Below the pieces are notes generated by a model, which worked only from the letters and a program-made list of their open reading frames with translations, had not been told where the DNA came from and searched no databases. From Actinoplanes italicus (GTDB lineage Bacteria; Actinomycetota; Actinomycetes; Mycobacteriales; Micromonosporaceae), in the NCBI RefSeq assembly GCF_003001815.1, contig NZ_PVMZ01000014.1, positions 1 through 64,000 of the forward strand: DNA of 64,000 nucleotides, given 5' to 3'. Positions 33,190 to 40,991 of the stretch are shown here, piece by piece. Numbering within the stretch: position 1 is the first letter of the stretch; every line of letters begins with the position of its first letter. A program made the position numbers and the translations under genes.

Positions 33190-33460
33190 TGCTCCACCTT
33201 CCCCCGTCCGTTCTGAACTACGCCTGTCCTTCTTCCCTCGCCACCCTCTCCGCGCCTTCTCTCCTTTCGGCGCGCCGCTCCTGCGCCACCTTCCCCACCG
33301 GAGCTATCCCTCCACCCCGCACGTCCCCTCTCCCTTTGCCGCGCCGCCCCGCTCCACCATCCCACGCCCTCCCTCTTCGCCGCGCCGCACCGCTCTTCAT
33401 CCCCGCCGCGTCCACTCCTCTCTCGTCGCGCCACCGTCTGCCTCCGCGCCGGCGTCCTTG
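33190..33460. other. Polypyrimidine tract, no gene
   Basis: About 260 bases in which the plus strand is dominated by C and T (CTTCTTCCC, CTCTCCTTTC and CCCTCCCTCTTCG-like runs) with few purines. Reading frames here are low-complexity and lack starts or family signatures. It separates the DinB start from the DUF559 gene. Confidence 0.6.
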
Positions 33461-33465
33461 TAGAT

Positions 33466-33498
33466 CTTGTGGGCTTTCGCCGGTATGGCGACCACAAG
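33466..33498. repeat. Hairpin related to the 47-bp elements
   Basis: CTTGTGG...TCGCC-GGTAT-GGCGA-CCACAAG forms a stem of 7 + 5 bp with a four-base bulge on the left arm. Its first 20 bases (from 33463) match the start of the three 47-bp elements downstream at 17 of 20 positions. It lies upstream of the DUF559 gene. Confidence 0.5.
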
Positions 33499-33573
33499 CA
33501 CACGACGTTGGCGACACCAGAGGTTGTCCACAGGGCCTCGGCAGCGGGTGGCGGAAACTGGCACTGTGTCGGG

Positions 33574-34521
33574 GTGCTGCTAGCGGTTCCAGGAAGGGAT
33601 GCGAGTGAGTTCGACTGGTTGGTCTTCGAGCAGGCGGGAGTCCTGACGAGTAGGCAGGCGATCAGTGCCCTGGGGCGCGCCGCGGTTCGCACCAACCTGT
33701 CCCAAGGCCGATGGCGTGCCGTCTGCCGCGGCGTGATCTTGACCGAAAACGGCCACCTCTGGCCGGAACAGCAACTGTGGGTCGCCGTCCTCGCGGCCGG
33801 CGACGGCGCCCGGCTGGCCGGTGCGGCGGCCGCCGCCGCTGGCGGGGTGCGCGGCATGCGTACCGAGGTCATCGATGTTCTCGTGCCCGCTGCCCGATCT
33901 CCGACCGGCCGGCTGTCCCGCTTGCCCGACGACATGTGCCCGGTTCGGGTACGCCGTACAACCGTTCTGCCCGACGAGCATCTGCAGCACGGTCTCCCGC
34001 CGCGAACCACGGTGGCGCGCGCGGTCATCGACGCGGCGGCCTGGTCCGGCAGCGATCGCGCCGCCGCTGGCGTCATCCTCGGGGCATGCCAGCAGAAGCG
34101 AGTGACGCCCGAGGAGCTGTGGCAGGCCATTGCCGTACTGCCACGGATACGGCGGCACAAGCTGATCAACGCCACTATCGCGGACGCCTGCGGAGGCGCT
34201 GAAGCGCTGTCCGAAATCGATCTCATAGCGCTGTGCCGCCGATCCGGACTTCCGTTGCCGCGGCTCCAGGCGCACCGGCTCGACGTTCATGGCCGGCGGC
34301 GATTTCTCGACGCCTACTGGGCGGACGAGCGCCTGCACGTCGAGGTGGACGGCGCACATCACATGGAGGTCGAGCACTGGGCCGACGACATGCTCCGGCA
34401 GAACGCGGTCTGGACACGCGGCGACCGGATCCTGCGCTTCCCGGCCTGGCTGCTCCGAACCGACCCGGCAACCGTGGTGGCCCAGCTCCGCGAGGCACTG
34501 GCCATCCCACCGAGACCGTGA
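33574..34521 (+). CDS. DUF559 endonuclease-like protein with N-terminal winged-helix domain
   Basis: About 315 aa. The N-terminal part (FDWLVFEQAGVLTSRQAISAL, then RTNLSQGRWRAVCRGVIL) resembles the winged-helix antitoxin domain of AbiEi-like proteins. The C-terminal part has GRRRFLDAYWADERLHVEVDGAHH and RILRFPAWLLRTDP, the Vsr/PD-(D/E)XK-like DUF559 core with its E-V-D-G motif. Such proteins are common and uncharacterised in actinomycetes; a DNA-cleaving role is inferred only. The start is uncertain (GTG 33574 chosen, GTG 33469 possible). It is flanked by palindromic repeats on both sides. Confidence 0.7.
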   Translation: MLLAVPGRDASEFDWLVFEQAGVLTSRQAISALGRAAVRTNLSQGRWRAVCRGVILTENGHLWPEQQLWVAVLAAGDGARLAGAAAAAAGGVRGMRTEVIDVLVPAARSPTGRLSRLPDDMCPVRVRRTTVLPDEHLQHGLPPRTTVARAVIDAAAWSGSDRAAAGVILGACQQKRVTPEELWQAIAVLPRIRRHKLINATIADACGGAEALSEIDLIALCRRSGLPLPRLQAHRLDVHGRRRFLDAYWADERLHVEVDGAHHMEVEHWADDMLRQNAVWTRGDRILRFPAWLLRTDPATVVAQLREALAIPPRP

Positions 34522-34563
34522 CCTCACCGTGGAGCGGCCGCACGCAGCAGTCACCCCCTAGAC

Positions 34564-34610
34564 GATCTTGCAGGGTTACGCCGTAGCAGCAGCCCGAACC
34601 GGACAAGATC
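34564..34610. repeat. 47-bp palindromic element, copy A
   Basis: Begins GATCTTG and ends CAAGATC, with GGTT/AACC further in, so it can fold into a hairpin. Copies A, B and C are each exactly 47 bases. A and C share 17 of the first 20 bases. Confidence 0.65.
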
Positions 34611-34646
34611 TGCCCGCTGAAGGCGGCGGCAGGCGTGCCGCCCGAC

Positions 34647-34693
34647 GATGTTGTGAGGTTGCGCCGCCCCGTCAACCGCAACGCCCCAAGATC
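34647..34693. repeat. 47-bp palindromic element, copy B
   Basis: Begins GATGTTGTGAGGTTGCGCCG, identical to copy C over the first 20 bases except position 4, and ends CCAAGATC. The right half is diverged from the other copies. Confidence 0.6.
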
Positions 34694-34759
34694 GCCGAGG
34701 AAGTCGCGCAGCGCACGACGCCACAGCGGTGACGGCAGTGTGGCGGCGGCGGCAGTAAG

Positions 34760-34920
34760 GGTGACGGCAGTGGGACGGTGACGGCAGTGGGACGGTGACG
34801 GCAGTGGGACGGTGACGGCAGTGGGACGGTGACGGCAGTGGGACGGTGACGGCAGGGGGACGGTGACGGCAGGGGGACGGTGACGGCAGGGGGACGGTGA
34901 CGGCAGTGGGACGGTGACGG
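34760..34920. repeat. 17-bp minisatellite, 9.5 copies
   Basis: Unit GGTGACGGCAGTGGGAC. Nine full copies start at 34760, 34777, 34794, 34811, 34828, 34845, 34862, 34879 and 34896, then a partial one. Copies 6, 7 and 8 share AGGGGGAC instead of AGTGGGAC, which suggests recent block duplication. It abuts copy C of the 47-bp element. Because 17 is not a multiple of three, no frame is repeated, which argues against coding. Confidence 0.9.
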
Positions 34921-34966
34921 ATCTTGTGAGGTTGCGCCGCTATTTCGACCGGAACCCGACAACATC
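34920..34966. repeat. 47-bp palindromic element, copy C
   Basis: Begins GATCTTGTGAGGTTGCGCCG and ends GACAACATC, with GGTT/AACC inside. It follows the minisatellite with no gap. Confidence 0.65.
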
Positions 34967-35005
34967 GCCGCCGTGGTGAGGCGGTGGCCGGTGGGCCGCG
35001 CGCGG

Positions 35006-35125
35006 TCGGCAGGCGCGAGGCCGGCGGGCGCGAGGCCGGCAGACGCGAAGCCGGCAGACGCCAAGCCGGCAGACGCGAAGCTGGCAGGCGCAAAGCCGGC
35101 AGACGCGAAGCCGGCGGGCGGTGAG
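35006..35125. repeat. 15-bp minisatellite, 8 copies
   Basis: Unit CCGGCAGACGCGAAG. Eight consecutive copies with substitutions (GGGCGCGAGG, CTGGCAGGCGCAAAG) but no length change. On the plus strand one frame would read P-A-D-A-K repeats; no ribosome site precedes that frame, so I regard the array as non-coding. No gene is seen between the DUF559 stop (34521) and the amylopullulanase stop (35256). Confidence 0.85.
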
Positions 35126-35255
35126 CGAGGCACGTTGGGGGGTGGAGACGGCCACCGCCCACCTCAGGCTGGTGGATGAGCGGTGGCCGTGAAGAGGGGC
35201 TGGGACCGGGCCGGCGCGCGGAGGTGGAAGGGGCCCGCGCGCCGGACCCGGTGGC

Positions 35256-38200
35256 TCAGCTCTGCACGAAGACCGAGACGGTTCGTGCGGGGACCGTCAG
35301 CGTGCCGGTCGACGCGGTGAACGACGCGGAGCGTGTCGCCGGGTCGGCGGAGGACTGCTGGACCGGGTGGAGGGTGACCTTCTTGCCTGCGAGCGCGGGC
35401 ACCGTCTGGGTGGCGGTGGTCGTGCCGGCGTTGAAGACGACCGTGATCGACTTCCAGCGGTTGTCGATGCCTCGGGCGTCGATGGTCATGGTGATGACGC
35501 CCGGGGTCTCGCCGGTGCCGGACAGCGGGAACGCGACCCGCTGCTGGACCTGCCTGCCGGTGGCCAGACCGAAGGCCGGCGTGGACTTCCGGATCTTCAG
35601 CAGCTCCTGGTAGGTGCTGTTCGTCAGGTTGATCGCGGCGCAGTCGGGGACGAGCGCAGGGTCGGCGAGCAGCGGCTTGGCGTACGCGTACTTGCTCTCG
35701 TTGTCCGCCCTGGGCGGCAGGCCGCGACCGAAACCGTTGCCCTGCGAGCAGTCCCAGATGATCTGGTTGAACCAGTCACCCGAGTTGTACGAGTTCCGGT
35801 CCAGCGACTTCGAGCGGAGCAGCTCGCTGCCGGTGGTGACGAAGCCTGCGCCCTGGCCGAGGACCGTGGTGGCCAGTGCCACCGACTGCGCGCGGGCCCG
35901 GTCGGTGGCCGTTGTCGCCTGCGGGAGCTTGAACGCCATCGAGTCGTAGAGGATCTCGTTGTCGTGGGCGTCCACGTAGGTGATCGACTCACCGGGGTCG
36001 TTCGTGTACCCGGCCGGCGCGCCGTTGTAGTCGACCTGCGAGCCGGTGACCACGTTGCCGGACGAGTCCGTGAACGTGTACCCGGCCAGGTTGCCGGTCA
36101 GACCGACCTTGATCAGGTCCTGGTAGTGCAGCAGCCGCGCCTTCTGTTCGGCGGCCGTTCCGTTGACCGCGTCGCCGTTGGGTGCGCCGGCCAGGCCGGA
36201 CGCGAAGCCCTGGATGCGCGGGTTGCCGTCGAACGGGCCGCCACCGCGGACCGCGTCACGGAGCCGGTCGTTGAACGTGCCGATCCCGGTGCCGCCGAGC
36301 TCGGTCTGGGACGCCTGGATGAAGCGCGCGTTGTTCGCCACCTCACCGAAGTTCCAGCCCTCGCCGTACACATAGATGTTCTTGCCGTCGACGCCGTCGC
36401 GGGAGACCGTGAGCCGGTCGAGGGCCTTGCGCACCGCCAGAATGTTCTCCTTGGGGTGGTGGCCCATCAGGTCGAAGCGGAAGCCGTCGACCTTGTACTG
36501 CTTGGCCCACGTGACGATCGAGTCGACCACGAGCTTGCCCATCATCGCGTTCTCCGGCGCGGTGTTGGAGCAGCAGGTGGAGTTGGCGACCGTGCCGTCC
36601 TCCAGCAGGCGGTGGTAGTAGCCGGGCACGATCTGGTCGAGCACCGACTTGGCGTCGGTACCGGCGGCCGAGGTGTGGTTGTAGACGACGTCCATCACCA
36701 CGCGGAGGCCGGCCTGGTTGACGCCGGAGACCATCGATCGGAATTCGCGGGTACGGGCGGACGGGTCGACCGCGTAGCCACCCTCCGGAACCGTGTAGTG
36801 CAGCGGGTCGTAGCCCCAGTTGTAGCCGTCGGTCGCGGCGACCTTCTCGATGCAGGCCTGCTGCTCCTCCGAGTCGGGCGGCAGCGACGCCAGGTCACAG
36901 GCGGGCTGCTGCTGGTCGGCGCGCTTCTCCGGGATGGTGGCGAAGTCGAACGCCGGGAGCAGGTGCAGGTGGGTCACACCCGATTTCGCCAACGAGGTGA
37001 GGTGCTTCATCCCGGTCGTCTGCGGCGAGGTGAACGCGGAGAAGGTCCCACGAGAAGAGGCCGGCACCGTCGAGTCCGCGATCGAGAAGTCCCGTACCGA
37101 AAGCTCCGAGATCTGGATCCTCGCGGGAGCGACCGCGGCCGGCTTCTTGAGGGAGGACCAGCCGGCCGGCGTGAGGGCCGGGTCGGACAGGCTGACGAAC
37201 TGGCTGCGGGTCGAGTCGGCGGTCAGGGCCAGCGAGTACGGGTCGGTCACGGACGCCGTGACGATCTTCTGCGTGGCCGGCTGCCATGCGGTCACCCGGA
37301 ACTTGTAGAACTTGCCGGCCCAGTCACCGCGACCGGACCAGACGCCGGTGCGGTCGTCCCGGGACAGTTCGACGAGCGCCGGGGAGACCTGGTCGGCGGT
37401 GTCGTAGACCTCGAGCTCGACGTTGCGGGCGGTCGGCGCCCAGACGGCGACGCTCGCCTTACGACCGTTGACGACCGGGCCGAGCGTCGAGTTCACGGCG
37501 GAGCCGTAGACGTGGTCGAGGACCCCGGAGAGCTGCACACCGGTGGCCGAGAGCAGCTTGCCGGTGGCGTCGCGCTCGGTGACGACGACCTGGCCGCGCA
37601 GAATGTCCGAGACATTGCCGGACCGAAGCGCGAAGGCGCCGTACTGCCAGAGGTGCGGGAACTTCTCACGCTGTGCCTCGGTGAGGCCGTTGCGCCGAGC
37701 AGTGAGAGACACCGACTTGAACGTCCCGGTCAGCTCACCGTCCGCGACACCGATCCCGCCGGTGGGCGAGTACACCAGGTCGTAGACCTTGCCGTCGGTG
37801 CCCGCACCGACCGGCTCGAGCGTGGTGCCCGTGCCGGTCTTCCAGGCGATCGTGCCCCGGTCCAGCCAGACGGCGGCCGACTTGGTCACGTCCGCCACGC
37901 CCCCACCGGCGCTGGTCTTGACCAGCGGCAGCAGGCGGGTCTCCTGCCCGGCGAGCAGCCAGACCTCGCGGCCCGCCTTGGCGAAGTCGAGGGACTGATC
38001 GGTCGGCAGGTCCTTCTCGTCACCCCGGTGGATGATGTAGCTCAGCGACGGCGCACCGGCCGCGAGGGGCACCTCGAACACCGCGCCGTAACTGTCGGTC
38101 CGGACCGGGAGCAGCGGGCTCGACCAGTCGGTCGGGCTGGCCGCGCCGGACCAGACGTGCAGGCCCCAGCCGTCGTAGTTCCCGTCGGCGCGCTTCCAGT

Positions 38201-40715
38201 GGATTATCGCCTTGTTCGGGTCCTGCGCCGGGTCGGGCTGGCCGGTGGCCGCCTGCCGGGTCGGGTAGACCGTGGCGTCGCCCTGCTTGATCCAGATCTC
38301 CGGGTTGGCGCCGATGTTGATGGTGCGGTCGGCGTCGGTGTCCTTGTTGCCGTTGTCGTCGACGACGATGAATCCGACGCTCTTGGCGCCCGGCTTGAGC
38401 TTCACGTAGGCGAAGCGGCCGTAGGAGTCCTCGCCGGTGAACGGCTGGCCGTCGGGCCACGTGGTGGCCATCGACGGGTCGATGTCACCCCACACGTACA
38501 GGTTCTGCTCGTCGTAGCTGCCCGCGGGCCGCTGGTAGTGCACGACGGCGTAGCCGGCGGTGGACTCGGCCACGGGGGTGCCGACGGTGATGTTCGTGGT
38601 CGCGGAGGCGAGCCGCCCCTTGCTGTCACGCACCACTGCCTTGTACCGCACGGGCGTCTTCCCCGCCAGCCCGGTCAGGTCGTGGTAGATGCGATACGGC
38701 GCGCGGTCGGCGGTGCCGAGCAGCTTCCACTCACCGTTGCCGGCCTGGGCCGCGAAGGTCACCGTGGACAGCGGGTCGCCGACGACGTCGGCGACGATCT
38801 CGGTGCGATCGGCCACCGAGGCGTCCGCCTTCGGGCTGCTGAGGGTCAGAGAAGGACCCTTCGCGGGTACGGCCACCGGTGGCCCCGCCTTCAAGACGAC
38901 CGAGGACAGCGCCGGCACGGTGATGGTGATCTTGCCGTCAGCGTCCGAGTTGACCGGGGCCGCGCCACCGTAGATCCCGGTGAACACCGCGTTCGGCGTG
39001 GCCGTGGCGAACGAGACGGTCTGCGCCGTGGTGGCATTGTTGACCGCGACCACGTACTCCTTGCGGGTGTTGTCCCGGGCGATCCGGGAGGCCGCGAAGA
39101 CACCGGGGCCCTCGGCCGCGTACCGCGTCTGCTGGATGCCGGTGACCAGCGCCGGGTTGGCCTTGCGGAGCTTCGCGAGGTCGGCGATGGTCCGGTAGAC
39201 CGGGTGGCTCGTGTTGTAGTTGTCGACCGCGTGGGTGCGGTCGGTGCCGATGAGGTCGTCGTCCAGGTAGTCCGCGCTCTTGCTGGCGAACAGGTCCTGA
39301 CGGGCGTCCTTGTCGCCGCCCGGCCCGGTGAAGCCCTGCTCGTCACCGGAGTACACGACCGGCTGGCCACGGGTCAGGAACATCAGCTCGTGCGCGAGCT
39401 GGTCGCGCTTGAGCTGGCTGTCGGCGGTGGCCGCGGCGGCGATGAACGAGCCGATCCGGCCCATGTCGTGGTTGCCCAGGAAGGTCGGCAGACGGTCCGC
39501 GCTCGTGTCGCGGGCGGTGTAGAGGTCGTCCTTGGCGTACAGGTCGGACAGCGCGTTCGCCCCGCTGTTGCCGGTGACGAAGCCGCGGGCCGTCTCCTGG
39601 AACGAGAAGTCCAGGGTGGCGGGCAGCTTGCCCTCGCGTACGTAGGTCGACTGGATCTCCTGGTCGGCGCTGTAGACCTCGCCGAACATGAAGAAGTCCT
39701 TCTTGCCGGCCTTGGCTGCGGCCTTCTCGACGCCGGGCGCCCACTGCTGCCAGAACTCCAGGTTGGAGTGCTTGACGGTGTCGAGGCGGTAGCCGTCGAT
39801 GCCGGTGTCCCGGACCCAGTCCGAGTAGATCTTCGTCATGCCCTCGACCACCTCGGGACGCTCGGTGAAGAGGTCGTCGAGGCCGAAGAAGTCGCCGTAC
39901 TCGCTGTTCTCGCCGGCGAAGGTCGAGTCACCACGGTTGTGGTACATGTTCACGTCGTTCAGCCACGACGGAACCTTGACCCTGCTGTCGGCTTTACTGC
40001 CGAAGACGGGGGTGTACGGGTACGAGCTCGCGTCCGTCTCCGGGAACTCGTCCGAGGTCGCGTAGTTGCGGTCCTCGAACGGCTGCCCGTCGGTGTCGGT
40101 GTAGGGCGAGTCCGCCTTGTCGACGTACGTGTACGTGTTCTCCGCGTACTTGATGACGTCGGCGGTGTGGTTGACGATGATGTCCAGGTAGATCTTGAGA
40201 CCGCGCTGGTGGGCGAGTTTGACCAGCTTCTTGAGGTCGGCGTTGGTGCCGAAGTGCGGGTCGACCTGGGTGAAGTCGGTGATCCAGTACCCGTGGTAGC
40301 CGGCCGACACGTCGGTGCCGGTGCCCTGCACGGGACGGTTCTTGAAGACCGGCGCGAGCCAGATGGCGGTGGTGCCGAGCCCCTGGATGTAGTCCAGGCG
40401 GTCCATCACGCCCTTGAGGTCGCCACCGTGGTAGAAGCCCTTGTCAGCGGGGTCGTAACCGGTCGACAGCCGGTCGCCGGACAGCCCGCCCTTGTCGTTG
40501 CGCTTGTCCCCGTTGGCGAACCGGTCCGGGAGCACGAAGTAGAACTGCTCCCCGCTCGTGGGGTTGTCGGAGCCCCACTTGGCGATCACGGAGTCGCTGG
40601 GGGTTTTTTCAACAGCGGCCGCGGCGGAGGCCGGCACGGCGAGAAGTGGGAGGAAGAGACTGAGCAGCGCGGCGCCCAGCCTCAGACGGCGGTGTAAAGG
40701 TCTGCTGAGTGCCAC
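35256..40715 (-). CDS. Secreted amylopullulanase with two GH13 domains and tandem pullulanase-type carbohydrate-binding domains
   Basis: 1819 aa. Signal peptide residues 1-34. The first GH13 (alpha-amylase) domain carries DIIVNHTAD, GYRLDT (nucleophile Asp near 312), GEVYS (near 345) and FLGNHDMGR (near 415). A beta domain and an Ig-like stretch follow to about 700. Two CBM41/PUD-like domains start near 725 (AVVHYQRPAGSYDEQNLYVWG) and 837 (AIIHWKRADGNYDGWGLHVWSG). The C-terminal GH13 pullulanase has YNWGYDP, MDVVYNHT, GFRFDLMGHH (near 1411), YGEGWNFG (near 1451) and YVDAHDNE (near 1583). It would cut both alpha-1,4 and alpha-1,6 bonds outside the cell. The GTG start has GGAAGGG upstream. Next to the LacI and malEFG genes. 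Confidence 0.93.
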   Translation of the reverse strand: MALSRPLHRRLRLGAALLSLFLPLLAVPASAAAAVEKTPSDSVIAKWGSDNPTSGEQFYFVLPDRFANGDKRNDKGGLSGDRLSTGYDPADKGFYHGGDLKGVMDRLDYIQGLGTTAIWLAPVFKNRPVQGTGTDVSAGYHGYWITDFTQVDPHFGTNADLKKLVKLAHQRGLKIYLDIIVNHTADVIKYAENTYTYVDKADSPYTDTDGQPFEDRNYATSDEFPETDASSYPYTPVFGSKADSRVKVPSWLNDVNMYHNRGDSTFAGENSEYGDFFGLDDLFTERPEVVEGMTKIYSDWVRDTGIDGYRLDTVKHSNLEFWQQWAPGVEKAAAKAGKKDFFMFGEVYSADQEIQSTYVREGKLPATLDFSFQETARGFVTGNSGANALSDLYAKDDLYTARDTSADRLPTFLGNHDMGRIGSFIAAAATADSQLKRDQLAHELMFLTRGQPVVYSGDEQGFTGPGGDKDARQDLFASKSADYLDDDLIGTDRTHAVDNYNTSHPVYRTIADLAKLRKANPALVTGIQQTRYAAEGPGVFAASRIARDNTRKEYVVAVNNATTAQTVSFATATPNAVFTGIYGGAAPVNSDADGKITITVPALSSVVLKAGPPVAVPAKGPSLTLSSPKADASVADRTEIVADVVGDPLSTVTFAAQAGNGEWKLLGTADRAPYRIYHDLTGLAGKTPVRYKAVVRDSKGRLASATTNITVGTPVAESTAGYAVVHYQRPAGSYDEQNLYVWGDIDPSMATTWPDGQPFTGEDSYGRFAYVKLKPGAKSVGFIVVDDNGNKDTDADRTINIGANPEIWIKQGDATVYPTRQAATGQPDPAQDPNKAIIHWKRADGNYDGWGLHVWSGAASPTDWSSPLLPVRTDSYGAVFEVPLAAGAPSLSYIIHRGDEKDLPTDQSLDFAKAGREVWLLAGQETRLLPLVKTSAGGGVADVTKSAAVWLDRGTIAWKTGTGTTLEPVGAGTDGKVYDLVYSPTGGIGVADGELTGTFKSVSLTARRNGLTEAQREKFPHLWQYGAFALRSGNVSDILRGQVVVTERDATGKLLSATGVQLSGVLDHVYGSAVNSTLGPVVNGRKASVAVWAPTARNVELEVYDTADQVSPALVELSRDDRTGVWSGRGDWAGKFYKFRVTAWQPATQKIVTASVTDPYSLALTADSTRSQFVSLSDPALTPAGWSSLKKPAAVAPARIQISELSVRDFSIADSTVPASSRGTFSAFTSPQTTGMKHLTSLAKSGVTHLHLLPAFDFATIPEKRADQQQPACDLASLPPDSEEQQACIEKVAATDGYNWGYDPLHYTVPEGGYAVDPSARTREFRSMVSGVNQAGLRVVMDVVYNHTSAAGTDAKSVLDQIVPGYYHRLLEDGTVANSTCCSNTAPENAMMGKLVVDSIVTWAKQYKVDGFRFDLMGHHPKENILAVRKALDRLTVSRDGVDGKNIYVYGEGWNFGEVANNARFIQASQTELGGTGIGTFNDRLRDAVRGGGPFDGNPRIQGFASGLAGAPNGDAVNGTAAEQKARLLHYQDLIKVGLTGNLAGYTFTDSSGNVVTGSQVDYNGAPAGYTNDPGESITYVDAHDNEILYDSMAFKLPQATTATDRARAQSVALATTVLGQGAGFVTTGSELLRSKSLDRNSYNSGDWFNQIIWDCSQGNGFGRGLPPRADNESKYAYAKPLLADPALVPDCAAINLTNSTYQELLKIRKSTPAFGLATGRQVQQRVAFPLSGTGETPGVITMTIDARGIDNRWKSITVVFNAGTTTATQTVPALAGKKVTLHPVQQSSADPATRSASFTASTGTLTVPARTVSVFVQS

Positions 40716-40747
40716 TGCGCACCCTTCCGATTCGGTGGTATCGGATT

Positions 40748-40762
40748 GACAGTTATATATTT
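40748..40762 (-). promoter_or_regulatory. Candidate promoter element of the amylopullulanase gene
   Basis: An isolated AT-rich patch (minus strand AATATATAACTGTC) about 35 to 45 bases before the start codon in otherwise GC-rich DNA, likely to hold the -10 box. No convincing -35 was matched. Confidence 0.35.
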
Positions 40763-40919
40763 CGTCACGTCACCCCGGCGCGGAAGCCACTGGATGCCCT
40801 CGGAGTAGAGTGCTCCAGGACAGGCTCGACGACGCGCCGCGGCGACAAAACCCGAAAAGCCGTTCAGGACGCGTTCCATCGACTGATCGGACTGTATCGC
40901 TCCTGTTGCCGGGACGTTA

Positions 40920-40931
40920 GCAAGGTCTTGC
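40920..40931. promoter_or_regulatory. Candidate LacI/MalR operator (GCAAG-GT-CTTGC)
   Basis: A perfect 12-bp palindrome 50 bases upstream of the lacI -10 box, in the divergent gap between the amylopullulanase and lacI genes. CTTGC half-sites also occur before malE, and Streptomyces MalR is known to recognise CTTGCAG-type motifs. Confidence 0.5.
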
Positions 40932-40979
40932 ATGGAATGGAAGACCTTTCAGGACCATGCCGAGCACACTACAGACGAC

Positions 40980-40985
40980 TAGAGT
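40980..40985 (+). promoter_or_regulatory. -10 box of leaderless lacI-type gene
   Basis: TAGAGT, six bases before the ATG at 40992. Confidence 0.55.
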
Positions 40986-40991
40986 GAGCCC

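Noticed and set aside
33524-33532. TTGTCCACA, a perfect DnaA box
   Set aside because: A single copy without neighbours, AT-rich element or dnaA/dnaN context; not an origin.
33162-34226. 354-codon minus-strand frame over the polypyrimidine tract
   Set aside because: Antisense to the DUF559 gene and low-complexity Arg/Gly-rich where it crosses the tract.
34551-35162. Minus-strand frames with ASRLP- or FASAG-like repeats across the minisatellites
   Set aside because: They arise from the 15-bp and 17-bp DNA repeats; they lack a ribosome site and do not match the A(D/N)LXX pentapeptide fold.
35367-40697. 1776-codon open frame on the plus strand
   Set aside because: It is antisense to the amylopullulanase; the minus-strand frame has all GH13 motifs and a signal peptide, while this one is low-complexity and is a by-product of G/C third positions.
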